NCBI GenBank assembly: GCA_029706075.1
Contig: JAINUG010000306.1
Coordinates: 536,501-600,500 of the forward strand
Source: Aldrovandia affinis
Lineage: Eukaryota > Chordata > Actinopteri > Notacanthiformes > Halosauridae
Reading direction: 5' to 3'
DNA length: 64,000 nucleotides
Shown here piece by piece: positions 1 through 10,723 of this stretch. Position 1 is the first letter of the stretch. Every line of letters starts with the position of its first letter. The notes under the pieces are model-generated. The model did not search any database. It was not told where the DNA came from and saw only the letters and a program-made list of their open reading frames with translations. Position numbers and translations under genes: made by a program.

Positions 1-160
1 TAGTTTTGCCCATCCCTGACTACAATAAAGATGGTGTAGGTGTTGGTTGCTTTGCAGGTGGCACAGAGGTAGAAACCATGCAAAAAAGAGGTGATAACCT
101 TGTATTGCATATGAAATACATACATTCAAATACATACTTCAAATATATGTATTTGAAATA

Positions 161-346
161 CTGCCAATTTCTTCAGGGGAGGACACTCAAACAGCCCTGG
201 CCTGGCCTGGGGGGCCTGCCAGAAAGGGGAGATACAGTACTATCCACCGGTACCAGCCCTGGAACCACCCGACGGACACTCGTGGTACTGCACCAGTTTA
301 AATAATCCCTAATTTACTCAAGTGTTGACTCTATTTTGGCAGTTAG
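161..346 (-). mobile_element. Tc1-type MITE, copy 1
   Basis: Short non-coding element in reverse orientation relative to copies at 42829-43069 and 49616-49857. Shared landmarks are CAGTTA/TAACTGCCAAAAT-type ends, an ACTTGAGTAAAT block near one end, a TGGTGCAGTACCAC block and a GGCCAGGGCTGTTTGAGT block. The left end begins at CTGCCAATTT; the right end is TTTTGGCAGTTA. The ends match the termini of the Tc1-like element at 51452, which suggests mobilisation by that family's transposase (inference). No coding capacity. Confidence 0.7.
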
Positions 347-1336
347 GTCCAGACTTACTCTGACCTATTACACTGTACACATTGGAGCTGATTTGTGTTA
401 AGTTGGAAACGCAGTGATTCTAATGCAGGCTGCACTACCATCCATGAGCATTTTGTGGCTTTCATTCCCCCTCTACCTGAAGATGTGTGTTGTGTCTACA
501 CCCACCTGTTCTTCCTGTTCATCCCGGTTACGCATGGGTACCTGAGACTTTTATTTGTTAATGACAACAGTAAATTGAGTGAGACAAAAAGTTAACCAAA
601 AAAACTAAGAGAAACTAATATATATGAAACTGTCTTTTAAAATACACCCATGTCTTCAGTGTCTTTCTTTCTGTTCACCTTTTCATCTGTTTATCGTGGG
701 ATGTGAGCTTCTTCTCAGCGACACTTTAAAGTTATCTGCTGTATTCTCTTCACTTTGGAATTTTCATTCATTTCAGAGGCGGCATTATGCAAACTGAGCT
801 ATTTTTGAAATCGCATCACACCATAAATGCATTTCCCCTTGATAGCCAACATGAATAAACAAGGAGAAAGAAAATTTTAATATAATTTGTATTCCTTATT
901 TTTTATTTGGTGGCAGTTTTGCTACCGTATACTTGTAGTGTGTATTCCACCTCAGTTATTTACGACATCTTTACATTCTCCAGGCCAAACACTGCAGTGT
1001 GTCTTATTAATGGTAAAATGATTTTCAGAACTTGGATGGTTGGTTTTAATGAGTGAAATGCTTTCTTTTTGTTTCCTTGTTGAATAAATTTTTGCTCTTT
1101 GTTCGCACTTGTGTGGCAGGTTACATGTGATAGATGACCCCATTGTGGCATGGAAATAGAAAAACCTGCTATATCAGTTCGCAAACACCACTGACATTAG
1201 TCTGGGCTGTGATAATCATGATTTTGTTGGGATTTAAACTCAGAACAATGATGATGTATTTGAAAATGACAACATTATTGTATTTTCATACTTTGCTGAT
1301 ATGTCCAATTGAGCAGATCACATTTTGTATATTTTT
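347..1336. other. No recognisable feature
   Basis: AT-rich sequence with only short chance reading frames lacking any family resemblance on either strand. I see no repeat signature. Confidence 0.4.
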
Positions 1337-1400
1337 TAGATTAGATTAGATAATACTTTATTGTTTTACAGAAATGTATTTTGTGTCTCTAAGATGCTTT
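1337..1400 (-). repeat. Possible retroelement 3' tail
   Basis: Contains tandem GATTA units followed by a TACTTTATTG motif. This is a pattern I associate with the minus-strand 3' ends of fish LINE/SINE copies. No domain or target duplication supports it. Confidence 0.3.
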
Positions 1401-3250
1401 GTTCCTTCAACACTGACAATACACAGGTAATTACCCTCAGTAATTGCAAGGGGGTCCTATGATTGGGCTTAGTGCAGTTTATGAAGTCTTTTTGACTCAG
1501 TCCTTCTTGCAGAACACCCATGTGGTTAAGGTACAGCGGTTTGTTTCAGGGTCATTGCAGAGGCGTCTTGAACATTGCTCAAAAAACGTAACGTGTACAA
1601 GCTGAAAAATGCCAGACATCAATTCCAGATAAGACACAATGCCAGACAATACATAATATAAATGTAAATGTGGACCAATCAAAACACTACACGACCACGA
1701 GGAACAGTACTGTTAAGACAGGTCCATTCCTGCAATCTGGATTCACTCTGTTGATTGGCTGGGTACAGCCGGTCCCAAAGACACACAGGGAGAACATCAG
1801 AATTGTTAAGACTGGATAAAGGCTTCACCTGGTGTCTGAAAAACGATGAGGGTGAACAGCGTATGTTTTGCAACAGCGTATGTTTTGAAAACTGTCTTTG
1901 TGACAACAATTGGCAGTGGCACATCGATTTGGCAAGTTCATTTGGTTGGGAAGCAGCATAACTGAGACGGTCCCTCACCCAAAGTGTAGTTGGACATAGC
2001 ATTTTATTTAATTTATTTTTTATTTACACAGCCAAGTGTGGTAACCATGGCCACATTTAAAAAATATACATTTATTGTTTACTGCATTTCTTTGTCTTTT
2101 GGTCTCATACTTTTATTGCAAACTATCTGGTGGCAGGACCTATTACTTCATTGCCCATCCCTTGGTCCTGCAACAACATTGATTGCACAATGGGTCTAAA
2201 GTACATCCAACTGAATACAAAACAGGATGGAAAAGGACTACATTTCATTAACAGTCCTTTCAAAAACACAAATGAACTTCTCTGCAGTCTTTAATTTCTT
2301 AATGGCACTGTATTGCATGTAAATCATAGCTCTATGAATTAAGTTATCTTGATTGATAATTGTAAGACCTTGAGGAGAATGAATGGCTATGGCCACATAA
2401 TGACAATTTGTAATCAGGCAATACATTAAGATTTCAAAAGCCTGAAAGTTAAGGACATGGATAAGAGCGGTTAGTATAGTATTTCATTATTTACACTAGA
2501 AAAGTACAAGTGCTATTGTGGGAGAATCAGATCTCAGCCAGGGCCAGATAGACTGAGTGATCCGAAACCACATTTAATACTTCTTAAAAACAACACATTT
2601 CTTCAGAGTCAGATGTAATCGGGTTTTATTGTATGCAATGCGAAATCACCTACAAGAAAACCAGGCTGTTAGCGAAAGCAGCTCTGGCCTCCTTTCCGTG
2701 CATCAACCTTTTAACATGGCATAACTCCTCCTGCCTTGGAGCTTGATGTCATAACCACTCCCACCTAGCTCAATCCCTCCCCATCATGACCAATTTTTTA
2801 CTTTCCTCTGTTCGTATTAATTAAAAGATTAATGAAAAGAAATAAACAGACATAAACAGACATAAACAAACACTTCAGCTGACCCAACTGTGTACTATGT
2901 ATTTACCTGTATTATGTAGCTTATTAATCATTTTATTTGATAAGTGGCTACATCATTGCCACATGACTTCTGCAGATAGTCAAATTCCAGTGGTTTATAA
3001 TACAGTATACCCACCGCGCAACCTAAGAATGCTGGCAGTAAAATTTGCGGGATCCCTAATACAAATTGAAAAGTCTAAAGTGTGGCGGGATTCACTTGCT
3101 TAATCCATGTCCTATCACCCCTCGTGCTGCGGAGCCCGAACTGGGCTCATAAATCTTAGTGACAGGGTGGACCAAGCCACCGATATTCTTCCCATTGTGG
3201 CCCTGGCCGAAGGGGAAGCACCCTTATTAAGTTACATCCGGGAGTGCGGC
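1401..3250. other. No recognisable feature
   Basis: Mostly AT-rich single-copy-looking sequence. Short frames are present on both strands but none carries a motif I recognise. Confidence 0.4.
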
Positions 3251-3346
3251 CTGGTTATTGGCTTTCAGGATGTAAGCAGCATCTGGTTATCGGTTTTAAG
3301 GATGTGAGCGGCATCTGGCCATTGGTTTTCAGGATGGGAAACCAGC
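3251..3346. repeat. 32-bp tandem repeat, 3 copies
   Basis: Three head-to-tail 32-bp units starting at 3251, 3283 and 3315. Each begins CTGGTTATYGG (CTGGCCATTGG in the third) and contains TTTTAAGGATG or TTTCAGGATG. The third unit is the most diverged. Confidence 0.8.
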
Positions 3347-4138
3347 CCGACCCCCTCCTCTACTCATGACCATAACCTCCTCAGACAGATAATTCACTGC
3401 CCTTTGACTCTCGATCTGAGTTTTATGTTTGCTTCCATTGTGCTGTTGTGTGGCCCAGCATCCTGCACTTATTGTATTCTGAGTGCTCTATTAGACAACA
3501 TAGGGACAATGCATAAATGCAAAGCTTTCCTTCATTTTTCCCCCCCACACTATCACAACTACAGCATCAGTAGCCAATAATACCTACTAATACATTATTA
3601 ATATTAGTAATGATTAGAAGTGCCAGGAGTAATAGTAATAGAAAGCTTTGTCCATTAATAATTTGTTCTATACTCACTCCCAGCCCTGCTTGGCAGCCTT
3701 TCACTTTTTGGTTTCATATTTTAGGCTGTTTGAGAGAACGTTTTAATCTTTAGAAATCCACCTGACTCGGCCCCAACCTACCGAGTGGTGAGCACATTTA
3801 GCCTAAAATGGAGCCAGGTATGGTACAGTACCATTTTGACAAGCAGTATGTGTTGGAAAACACGGTCATAACATAAGTCAGATAAGAGTGCCGTAGCTGT
3901 CACTCTAGCTGTCACTTAAAATGTATTGTCTGGAATGATAAAATTGGGAGTGTTCCGACAGGTTAAACACTGTAGTGGGCATGTAACAGGCTGAAATTCC
4001 TTCCGCACACCCTCAGAAAATGGCCGCCATGAAGGCTCTTTCCTTCTCTTCCCCTCCCAAGCAATCAGAGAGTCAGTAAGATTCAAACATTTATTACAAT
4101 TCACAAAGTTTACAGGAGTCAAGGCAACCAACAATGTA
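3347..4138. other. No recognisable feature
   Basis: Single-copy-looking sequence with no domain, repeat or structural signal that I can support. Confidence 0.4.
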
Positions 4139-4795
4139 CAGTGGAACCTCAGTTATCGAGCACCTCCGTTATCGTACGATTCGGTTATCGTTCACTTTTT
4201 TCGGCGAAAATATGTCTCGCAAATCGTACATCTCCTCGGTTATCGAGCAAGGAAATCCATCCGTTACGAACCTGTACATTCCTGTTCGCTTGCTGCCACA
4301 TGATTTCCCCAAGCCAAGCTCCCACACAAAGCATCATGTGAGTGCATGACTCAGTCTGCCTTTATCTCTCGCTAAGTGAGCATCTCCCCTAGCATTAGTC
4401 CGAAACATTTTCGTTTTAAATAGTATTTTTGTGTTTTTTATTTAGTTTTACTGTTAAATAAGCCACCATGAGTCCAAAGAAAGTTCCGAGTGCCAGCCCA
4501 AAGAAAAAGAAAGTGAGAACCACGATAGAATTTAAAAAGGAACTCGTATCGACATATGAAAGTGGTGTTCACGTAGCTGATCTTGCTAGGATGTATGGCA
4601 AGTCGACATCAACAATCAGCTCCATACTGGCAAAAAAGAAAGAAATGATATATGTTGCGAAAGGTGTAAATGTGCTGTCGAAACAGAGATCGCAAACAAT
4701 GGAAAGAGATGGAACAATCGCAAAGAGAAAATAGCTGAGCCAGGATACAGATGCTTCTTCTTCTGTCAAAGAGAAAGGAAGGGATACACTCATTA
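4139..4795 (+). mobile_element. Tigger/pogo DNA transposon, 5' part
   Basis: The element starts with CAGTGGAACCTCAGTTATCG directly after a TA dinucleotide, as expected for Tigger/pogo elements, whose ends are CAGT-rich and which target TA. Several further TTATCG blocks follow in the 5' region. The start of a CENP-B-type transposase lies at 4468-4734. The element is lost after about 4795, where a Tc1-type end begins, so the catalytic domain and right terminus are absent. Confidence 0.75.
4468..4734 (+). pseudogene. Tigger-like transposase N-terminus
   Basis: An 88-codon frame opens with a lysine/proline-rich tract (residues 1-20, several KKK runs). A pogo/CENP-B type helix-turn-helix follows at about residues 20-60, including the pattern ESGVHVADLARMYGKSTSTI. 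This is the DNA-binding domain of Tigger-type transposases (family knowledge). The frame stops at TAG after IAKRK. A full-length protein would be several hundred residues with a DDE/D catalytic domain, which is missing here. The in-frame ATG lies in a good context (GCCACCATGA). I regard it as a dead fragment that could at most encode an orphan DNA-binding domain. Confidence 0.75.
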
Positions 4796-5067
4796 CGCAG
4801 GTAACTGCCAATATGAAGGAAAAGCTATTTCTAAAAAGGATTTCTAACATGGAAACATCCAGGATAAAACTATGCTCTGATATAGTGTCTTAATAGGGTG
4901 CTGGGCCACCACGAGCTACCAGAATAGCTTCAATGCACCTTGATATATATTCTACAAATGTCTGGAACCCTGTTGTAGGGATGCAACACCATTCTTCCAC
5001 AAGAAATTCCATCATTTGGTGTTTTGTTGATGATAGTGGAAAATGCTGTCTCAGGCGCCACTCTGGA
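4796..5067 (-). mobile_element. Tc1-like transposon, 3' fragment
   Basis: Begins with GGTAACTGCCAATATGAAGG, resembling the Tc1-type terminus seen at 42829 and 51452, and abuts the truncated Tigger element. It contains the C-terminal end of a transposase on the minus strand (4890-5065). The element is cut at about 5067, where a LINE 3' end begins. Confidence 0.65.
4890..5065 (-). pseudogene. Tc1-like transposase C-terminus
   Basis: The minus strand reads an EEW motif, then a segment with VEYISRCIEA, then an ARGGPAPY end before a TAA. This is the layout of Tc1-type transposase C-termini (EEW, then a pattern like V-x-x-x-x-R-x-x-A-V, ending KGG-x-T-x-Y). Only the last roughly 55 residues survive. 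The catalytic DDE residues lie outside the fragment. Confidence 0.6.
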
Positions 5068-5068
5068 A

Positions 5069-5440
5069 TGTATTTATTTGGATCCCCATTAGCTGTTGCT
5101 CACTCAGCAGCTATTCTTCCTGGGGTCCACACAGAACACTAAATACATGACTTAGTACAAAACCCTTGGCTACATGTATAGTGAGGTAAGTGTGTCTGTC
5201 AGAGGTGTATGTAAATTGATTGTACAAGTAGTTTGTATGTTTTAACATGGAGATATTTCTCATAAAAACAAGAAGAAAGGCAGTTAATCTCTCTTCTACC
5301 CTTAACCAAGAGAGACTTGCATGCTCTTTTTGTGCAGTGAAGGGCAAGGCATCTTGCTCTGTTTTGAGCCAGCTGTAACTTTTCTGAGTCTTTTCTGCAC
5401 CTGACCATATCGCTGGACAGTAGTTAAGGCGGACTAAGAC
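5069..5440 (-). mobile_element. LINE 3' end, possibly Rex1-like
   Basis: Minus-strand fragments read LQLAQNRA, LSWLRVEERLTA and TSDRHTY. These match the C-terminal region of fish LINE reverse transcriptases. They are followed downstream by a WGPQEE-type end and the 3' UTR motif CCCCAGGAAGAATAGCTG. The last bases before the truncated Tc1 fragment form an AAATAAATAC-like tail. The reading frame is broken into two overlapping frames. The Rex1 assignment is from memory of fish LINE tails and is uncertain. Confidence 0.5.
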
Positions 5441-5728
5441 CTGAAGACCTGAATTACTTGAACAGATGTGCGTGTGGTGTTAAAAATGCAGATGTCAATG
5501 TGACAAGATCTTGTCTCGACCATGAGAGTTGACTATTACAAATGACAAATGAGAAGTTCTTATTTTTGTTGATTTTAGTCACATCATTTCTCAATTTACA
5601 GTAAGTAAGTAAATTGCTTAATTAACATTCAGATAAGTTTGTATAAGAAAATGTATATCAAAGGCTCCACAATAACTCAAAAACATGACAAATGGCGTAT
5701 TTGGTGTTGCTGGAAGATCTAGTAGGTA

Positions 5729-6647
5729 CAGTGGTGGGCCGTCAGGGCCTGCAAGGCCTTCTCTGCTGGCCTAAAAAATATCTGAATGACAGACTGATGT
5801 TAATTATATTTTGTCCATGAATACTTATTAAATAATTCCAAATGGTCTGTCCACTTCCTTTCATAGCTTTTCCCCTGGTTGCGCTGCTTCCAGACGTGTA
5901 TTTTCATATTAAAGCATTTAACCATCACATTTCAGCCATCATTTGTTGCCAGGGTCAAAGAAATCTGCCTGGAGGCCTTTACAATCAGTTCTGCGGGCCC
6001 TGTAGCATAAAATATGTGTCGATCAAACTGTTGCTTCAACCAATCAGATTTTGAGTTGGCGACACCAAGGCCTTCTAGCAGGCGTACGGTAACGTCAGCG
6101 TATTCACACCCTTTGATTGGATAGTCAGAGAGTGTACTAGCCAGAGCTAGCGAGCGGACATTTTCAGCCCTAAAGCGAATTAAAACTTATGCCAGAAATA
6201 CGACAGGGCAGGCTCAACTTTCAGCATTAGCTTCGATGGCGATAGAAAAGGACTTCTTGATGGAACTGAAACGCACGGATAATCTGTACGACAGAGTAAT
6301 TAAACTCTTTTTGAGGAAAGAAAGGGGGGTGGATTTTGTGTACAAATAATAAGGATTTTTGGTGAGTAAAATGTTGCTATTTTCCTAAATAATATTGCAA
6401 TTTTATGAGGTTATTATTGATGCTTTTTTATGTGTGTCAAGGAGACTTGTGCACCCCGAGTTTGTTTCTTCAGTAAAGGCATTTATTCTGGCTACACGTG
6501 TTATCTATCTGCGATGCAACGGCTCTTTATACTGCATTTCTGCATAATAAGATGGTTTTTATAGCCTTAAAATAGTTATTGAGGGGTGGATTGATTCAGA
6601 CGGAGCACTACTGAAGGCCTAGGTGTGAAATGCATGGCGCGCCACTG
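5729..6647. mobile_element. Non-autonomous hAT element, 919 bp
   Basis: Bounded by an exact 8-bp direct repeat AGTAGGTA (5721-5728 and 6648-6655). The left end is CAGTGGTGGGCCGT and the right end, read on the other strand, is CAGTGGCGCGCCATG. The 8-bp duplication and CAG...CTG ends are diagnostic of the hAT superfamily (family knowledge). No transposase domain is recognisable inside. The intact flanking repeats suggest a complete and not very old insertion. Confidence 0.85.
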
Positions 6648-6655
6648 AGTAGGTA

Positions 6656-7009
6656 GCGCTTTCAGAAGAGAAGGCGAGATCTGCGTGACGTTAGCAGAAA
6701 ATAACGAATGACTTATATTATGTTATAAACAGTTTTCGATTGGCAATAATTATTTTTTCTATGTTTAGGTTTTTACTTTAGTTTGGTATTGGCTGTGCGA
6801 CCATAACATTGGAAGGCCCTCTTATTGTGAGGGCTTGTAGGGGTGAGGCCCAAGTGCGACCAATGGGGAAAAAGGATCAGGATAACTCCTGATCAATCAG
6901 GATATCACTAAAACAGGGAGCAAGGGGTGTTAACCCGCGAGAGAAAATAAATAAAACAAAACTCCCAGCGTATCACGAAATAATAACTACCCACAAAAAG
7001 GGCGAATAT
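6656..7009. other. No recognisable feature
   Basis: About 350 bp between the hAT insertion and the L2 tail. No domain or repeat signature seen. Confidence 0.35.
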
Positions 7010-8728
7010 TACATTACATTACATTGCAGGCATTTGGCAGACGCTCTTATCCAGAGCGACGTACAACAAAGTGTTAACCGTAGTCAAGAACAGTTTAGCT
7101 GAAAGTCACCCTAGCGGGAAGTACAGTTCCTAGGTGCTAGGAGCAACCACATAGTTAAACTAGGACCCTGTAGGTAAATCTGTAGCCACAATTCAAAGGT
7201 AGCAATAAAGCAATCAGTGCGGAAAATAATGCCTAAGCCTAATACAATACATAAACAAGTAGACATGTGTAATACTAAGCAGCTACGTCCCTAAGTTAAC
7301 AAAAAACGGACTACAGGGAGAGGTGCACCCTGAAGAGGTGAGTCTTCAGTCGTCGCTTGAAGGTGGCCAGGGTCTCAGCTGTTCTGACTTACACAGGAAG
7401 GTAATTCCACCATCGTGGAGCCAGAAACGTCAGGAGACGCAGGTGCAGATGGGGAGGTGCTAGGCGTCCTCAGGTAGCAGAACGGAGTGGTCTGGCAGGT
7501 GTGTAGGGTTTGAAGATCTTGAGGAGGTATGTTGGGGCTGATCCCTTGACTGCCTGGTATGCTAGGACCAATGTTTTGAATTTGATGCGAGCTATAACAG
7601 GCAGCCAGTGGAGGGTAGTGAGCAGGGGGGTGACATGGGAGTGTCTAGGAAGGTTGTAGACCAGACGGGCTGCAGCGTTCTGGAAGAGTTGCAGGGGTCT
7701 GATGGCAGATGCGGGAAGGCCAGCCAGGAGCGAGTTGCAGTAGTCCAAGCGGGACAGTACCATTGCTTGGACCAGGAGCTGGGTAGAGTACGTGGTAAGG
7801 AAGGGACGGATTCTCCTGATGTTATACAAGAAGAATCTGCACGCCCGGCTTACCGCTGCAATGTTCATTGATAGGGACAGTCTGTTGTCTATCACCACAC
7901 CAAGAGTCTTCGCGCAGGGTGATGATGTCATCAAGGAGTCACCTAGAGAAATTGAGAAATCAAGGTGGAGAGAGTTTAGGGCAGGAATGAAGATTAGTTC
8001 TGTTTTACCTGGTTTGAGCTTTAGGTGTTGACTGTCCATCCAGCTCAGGCAAGCAGAGATGCGGGTAGAGACCTGAGTGTCTGATGGGGAGAAGGAGAGA
8101 AAGAGTTGAGTGTCATCAGCATAACAATGGTAAGATAAGCCATGGGCAGAGATTACAGAGCCAAGGGAGCGGGTGTACAGGGAGAAGAGAAGGGGACCGA
8201 GGACTGAGCCCTGTGGAACCCCGGTGGGGAGGGAGCGAGGCGGTGATACTTTACCAGCCCAGGCGACCTGGAAGGAGCGACCGGAGAGCTAGGAATCGAT
8301 CCAGGCGAGGGCTGTACTGCAGATCCATGTTGCTGCCAGGGAGGACAGGAGGATGGAGTGCTCCACAGTGTCGAAGGCAGCTGAGAGACCAAGCAGGATC
8401 AGTGCGGTGTGAAGTGCCTCATTGACCGAGAGGAGAGCGGTTTCTGTCGAGTGGCCAGGTCTGAAGCCGGACTGGTGGGGGTCCAGCAGGTTATTTTCTG
8501 TGAGGAAAGCAGAGAGTTGGTTAGATACAGCTCTTTCAAGGGTTTTAGACAGGAAGGGGAGGAGAGATACTGGGTGATAATTCTGGATGACTGATGGGTC
8601 TAGAGTGGGTTTTTTCAGCAGAGAAATATCAGAGTCTGTGAGGGGAGAAAAAGAGGGGAAGCAGGGGGAGGGCACAGAGGGAGGGGAGGGAGTGGAGGGC
8701 ACAGAGGGAGGGGAGGGCACAAAGGAGC
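7010..8728 (-). mobile_element. L2-clade LINE, 5'-truncated
   Basis: The 3' tail is at the low-coordinate end: ATTACATTACATTACATT, followed by the L2 tail signature GCAGACGCTCTTATCCAGAG. The reverse-transcriptase region lies on the minus strand up to about 8720. Endonuclease sequence is missing: the copy ends at about 8728 in direct contact with a plus-strand gypsy fragment. The same family occurs in plus orientation at 10722-12830 and as short tails at 18.2, 18.8, 20.6, 29.6 and 62.2 kb. Confidence 0.85.
7470..8720 (-). pseudogene. L2 reverse transcriptase pseudogene
   Basis: From 8720 downward the frame reads LLKKPTLDPSVIQNYHPVSL, a LERAVSNQLSAFL block, FRPGHSTETALLS and AAFDTVEHSILL. These are reverse-transcriptase motifs 1-3 of L2 elements. 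The frame stops at about 8289. The catalytic YADDTQLF box is legible at about 8105-8130 in another frame. A second open frame (8039-7470) carries LKLKPGKTELIF, VLSRLDYCNSLLAGLP and LHWLPVIARIKFKTLVLAYQ, the C-terminal portion. Breaks between blocks mean that no continuous enzyme is encoded. In life the product would perform target-primed reverse transcription. Confidence 0.85.
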
Positions 8729-8736
8729 TGCGGATG

Positions 8737-9620
8737 ATGGATCAGATACTGCGTCCCCATCAAAAGTATGCCGCCACGTACCTGGACGACATCGTCGTCC
8801 ATGGGGAAGACTGGGGGACCCATCTCAGGCAGATGCAAGAGGTGCTGCACGCACTAAGAGGGGCGGGGCTGACAGCAAACCCCCAGAAGTGCCACCTTGG
8901 GCTACAGGAGGCAGAGTACCTGGGCTACACCATTAGCCGAGGGTTGGTCAAGCCCCAAGCGGCTAAGATTGAATCGATCCAGAATTGGCCCCGCCCCACA
9001 ACACAGAAACAGGTGCGTACGTTCATCGGAATGGCCAGTTATTACAGGCAATTTATCCCCAACTTTGCATCCCTGGCTAGCCTGTTGACCGACCTGACCC
9101 GGAAACAGTTGCCGCAACAGGTGAAGGACCAAGACCGAGGAGGCCGCATTCCAGAGCCTCAAGGCGGCGCTCTGTTCCGGACCGGTGCAGGTCACTCCTA
9201 ACTTCCAAAAGCTGCTTGTCCGGGTCCGGGTCCGGTACAGGGGGGTGAGGAACACCCCGTGATGTACATAAGCTGTAAGCTTCTGCCAAGAGAGATGAGG
9301 TACTCTACGGTGGAAAAAGAGTGCCTCGCTATCAAATGGGCACTGGAGACACTCTGATATTATTTATTAGGGAGAAAATTTACGTTGGTAACGGATCATA
9401 CCCCGTTGGTGTGGATGTCAAAGAATCGTGAGAGTAACGTGAGAGTGACCCGCTGGTTTCTGTCCTTACAACCTTTTAATTTTGATGTGCTCCACAGGTC
9501 CGGCATCAACCATGGCAACGTGGACGATCTCTCGCAGAGAGAAGCCCTGTGGTTCCAGGCCATTCCCCCCTCTGGGTTGGAGCTGAGGGAGAGGCTGTGT
9601 AGCGCCCGAGTAGGCACTTT
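8737..9620 (+). pseudogene. Gypsy RT/RNase H pseudogene
   Basis: The frame 8737-9130 reads the RT palm from RPHQKYAATYLDDIVVH (catalytic YLDD box) through LTANPQKCHLGLQEAEYLGY to the RTFIGMASYYRQFIPNF thumb/connection motif. A frameshift lies in the poorly alignable stretch around 9110-9270. RNase H then resumes with YSTVEKECLAIKWALETL, an in-frame TGA near 9357, and TLVTDHTPLVWM, VTRWFLSLQPF and VLHRSG. At least one frameshift and one stop make it non-functional. After the RNase H end, a short extra tail runs straight into the LTR. Confidence 0.8.
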
Positions 9621-9649
9621 CTATGGCGTCATTGTGGAGGGGAAATACC

Positions 9650-10240
9650 TTTCAGGCCACTGGCTCCACCCCCGCGCCGTGTTGGGAACCCTGGGGCTAA
9701 TTCCACAGCTGACGTGCGTAAGTGTGATTACAAAATGATAAAAGGAGCGCTCTCACACAGGTGCGGGGTTGGGAGTAGATACGTGATTTTGTGGGCGAGA
9801 GTTTGGTGAAAGAGAGAGAGAGTTTTGTTTGGAGGAAAAACTGCGTGTTGAGTTAACACCGCTTTGTTTTTTGGAAGTTTTGTTTGTGATTATTATTTTG
9901 TGGCAATCGGACGGATTCTTTTTTGCCTAAACGACTACGGATTGGACGACTACGATGACAAAGAATTTACCCCTGGAACGAACAACGACAACGGAATTGG
10001 ATCACCGAAAGGATAACAACGAGAGTGAAAGTTTGTGGACATTGTTGAACTTTCAGTGGCATTGGTTGCAAGCCGAATATCCCTACACGGGAGCGGCTTT
10101 TCAGTCCACGGAATCACAGTTATCCGCTGTAATCAATAAAACCTCTTTTGATTTTGAACTGTCTCCATTTGGTCGTTGTACATTGATTAAGTTATCGATT
10201 ATTGGCAGAGTGGAAACCCCACGCCTTAGGTTGCGCTACA
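9650..10240 (+). repeat. 3' LTR of the gypsy fragment
   Basis: Starts shortly after a purine-rich tract (GTGGAGGGGAAATA at about 9634) and is collinear at its start (CACTGGCTCCACCC) with the LTR of the minus-strand element at 36126-36494. It ends TTGCGCTACA, comparable with the TTCTGCTACA end of the other copy. The start is approximate to within about 15 bp. An open 99-codon frame (9955-10254) crosses the right boundary and has no family resemblance, so I do not call it a gene. Confidence 0.6.
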
Positions 10241-10721
10241 ACATTTTCGAATAAAAATAAATAAATAACATTTATTTGTAAGTATGGTATACAATAATAA
10301 CCTTATTTTTATGGATTCTATTTTCTATTGCTTTCATTGCCATTATTAGTGTCATTCAGTTGTTTGAATAACATTTACACAAAATAGACAAATAAGCAAA
10401 AATATAGTAGGAGGTCCCTGGTCTTCCCCTTTTCCCAGATGGTGGTTCTTTGGCAAGAAAACGTTTAAGACCCCTGTCATACAGGACCAGACAGAGCAGG
10501 AGTGACAGAACAAGCCCTCAGTGGGAATGCAGATATCAGATTAAAACTGCCTCTTTTGTCTTAGCTGTGTGCATGAACTTGGAAGACTATTGCAGGGGTT
10601 TACAGGGCCAACCAGTCTTTAGTTTTGGTTGAAACACAGTGGAAACAGTATAAACCAAAACAAGACCCGCTTATTGGGGAATTTCCCAATTGTTTGACAG
10701 CATTCCTTTACGATGGAGAAT
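10241..10721. other. No recognisable feature
   Basis: About 480 bp between the gypsy LTR and the L2 copy; AT-rich at the start, with no signature. Confidence 0.4.
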
Positions 10722-10723
10722 AA

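Larger units (their letters stand above)
8729..10240 (+). mobile_element. Gmr1-like gypsy retrotransposon, 3' fragment
   Basis: Contains the second half of a Ty3/gypsy reverse transcriptase, an RNase H region, and then directly an LTR-like region ending GCGCTACA at 10240. No integrase lies between RNase H and the LTR. That is the arrangement of Gmr1-type gypsy elements, which carry integrase upstream of reverse transcriptase. The minus-strand copy at 36126-40190 shows the full order. The 5' half is lost at the junction with L2 at about 8729. Confidence 0.75.

Noticed and set aside
7608-8594. Plus-strand frames opposite the L2 reverse transcriptase
   Set aside because: Antisense shadows; the minus strand carries the conserved RT motifs.
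9955-10254. Open 99-codon frame in the gypsy LTR region
   Set aside because: It crosses the LTR end, has no recognisable domain, and LTRs commonly contain chance frames.
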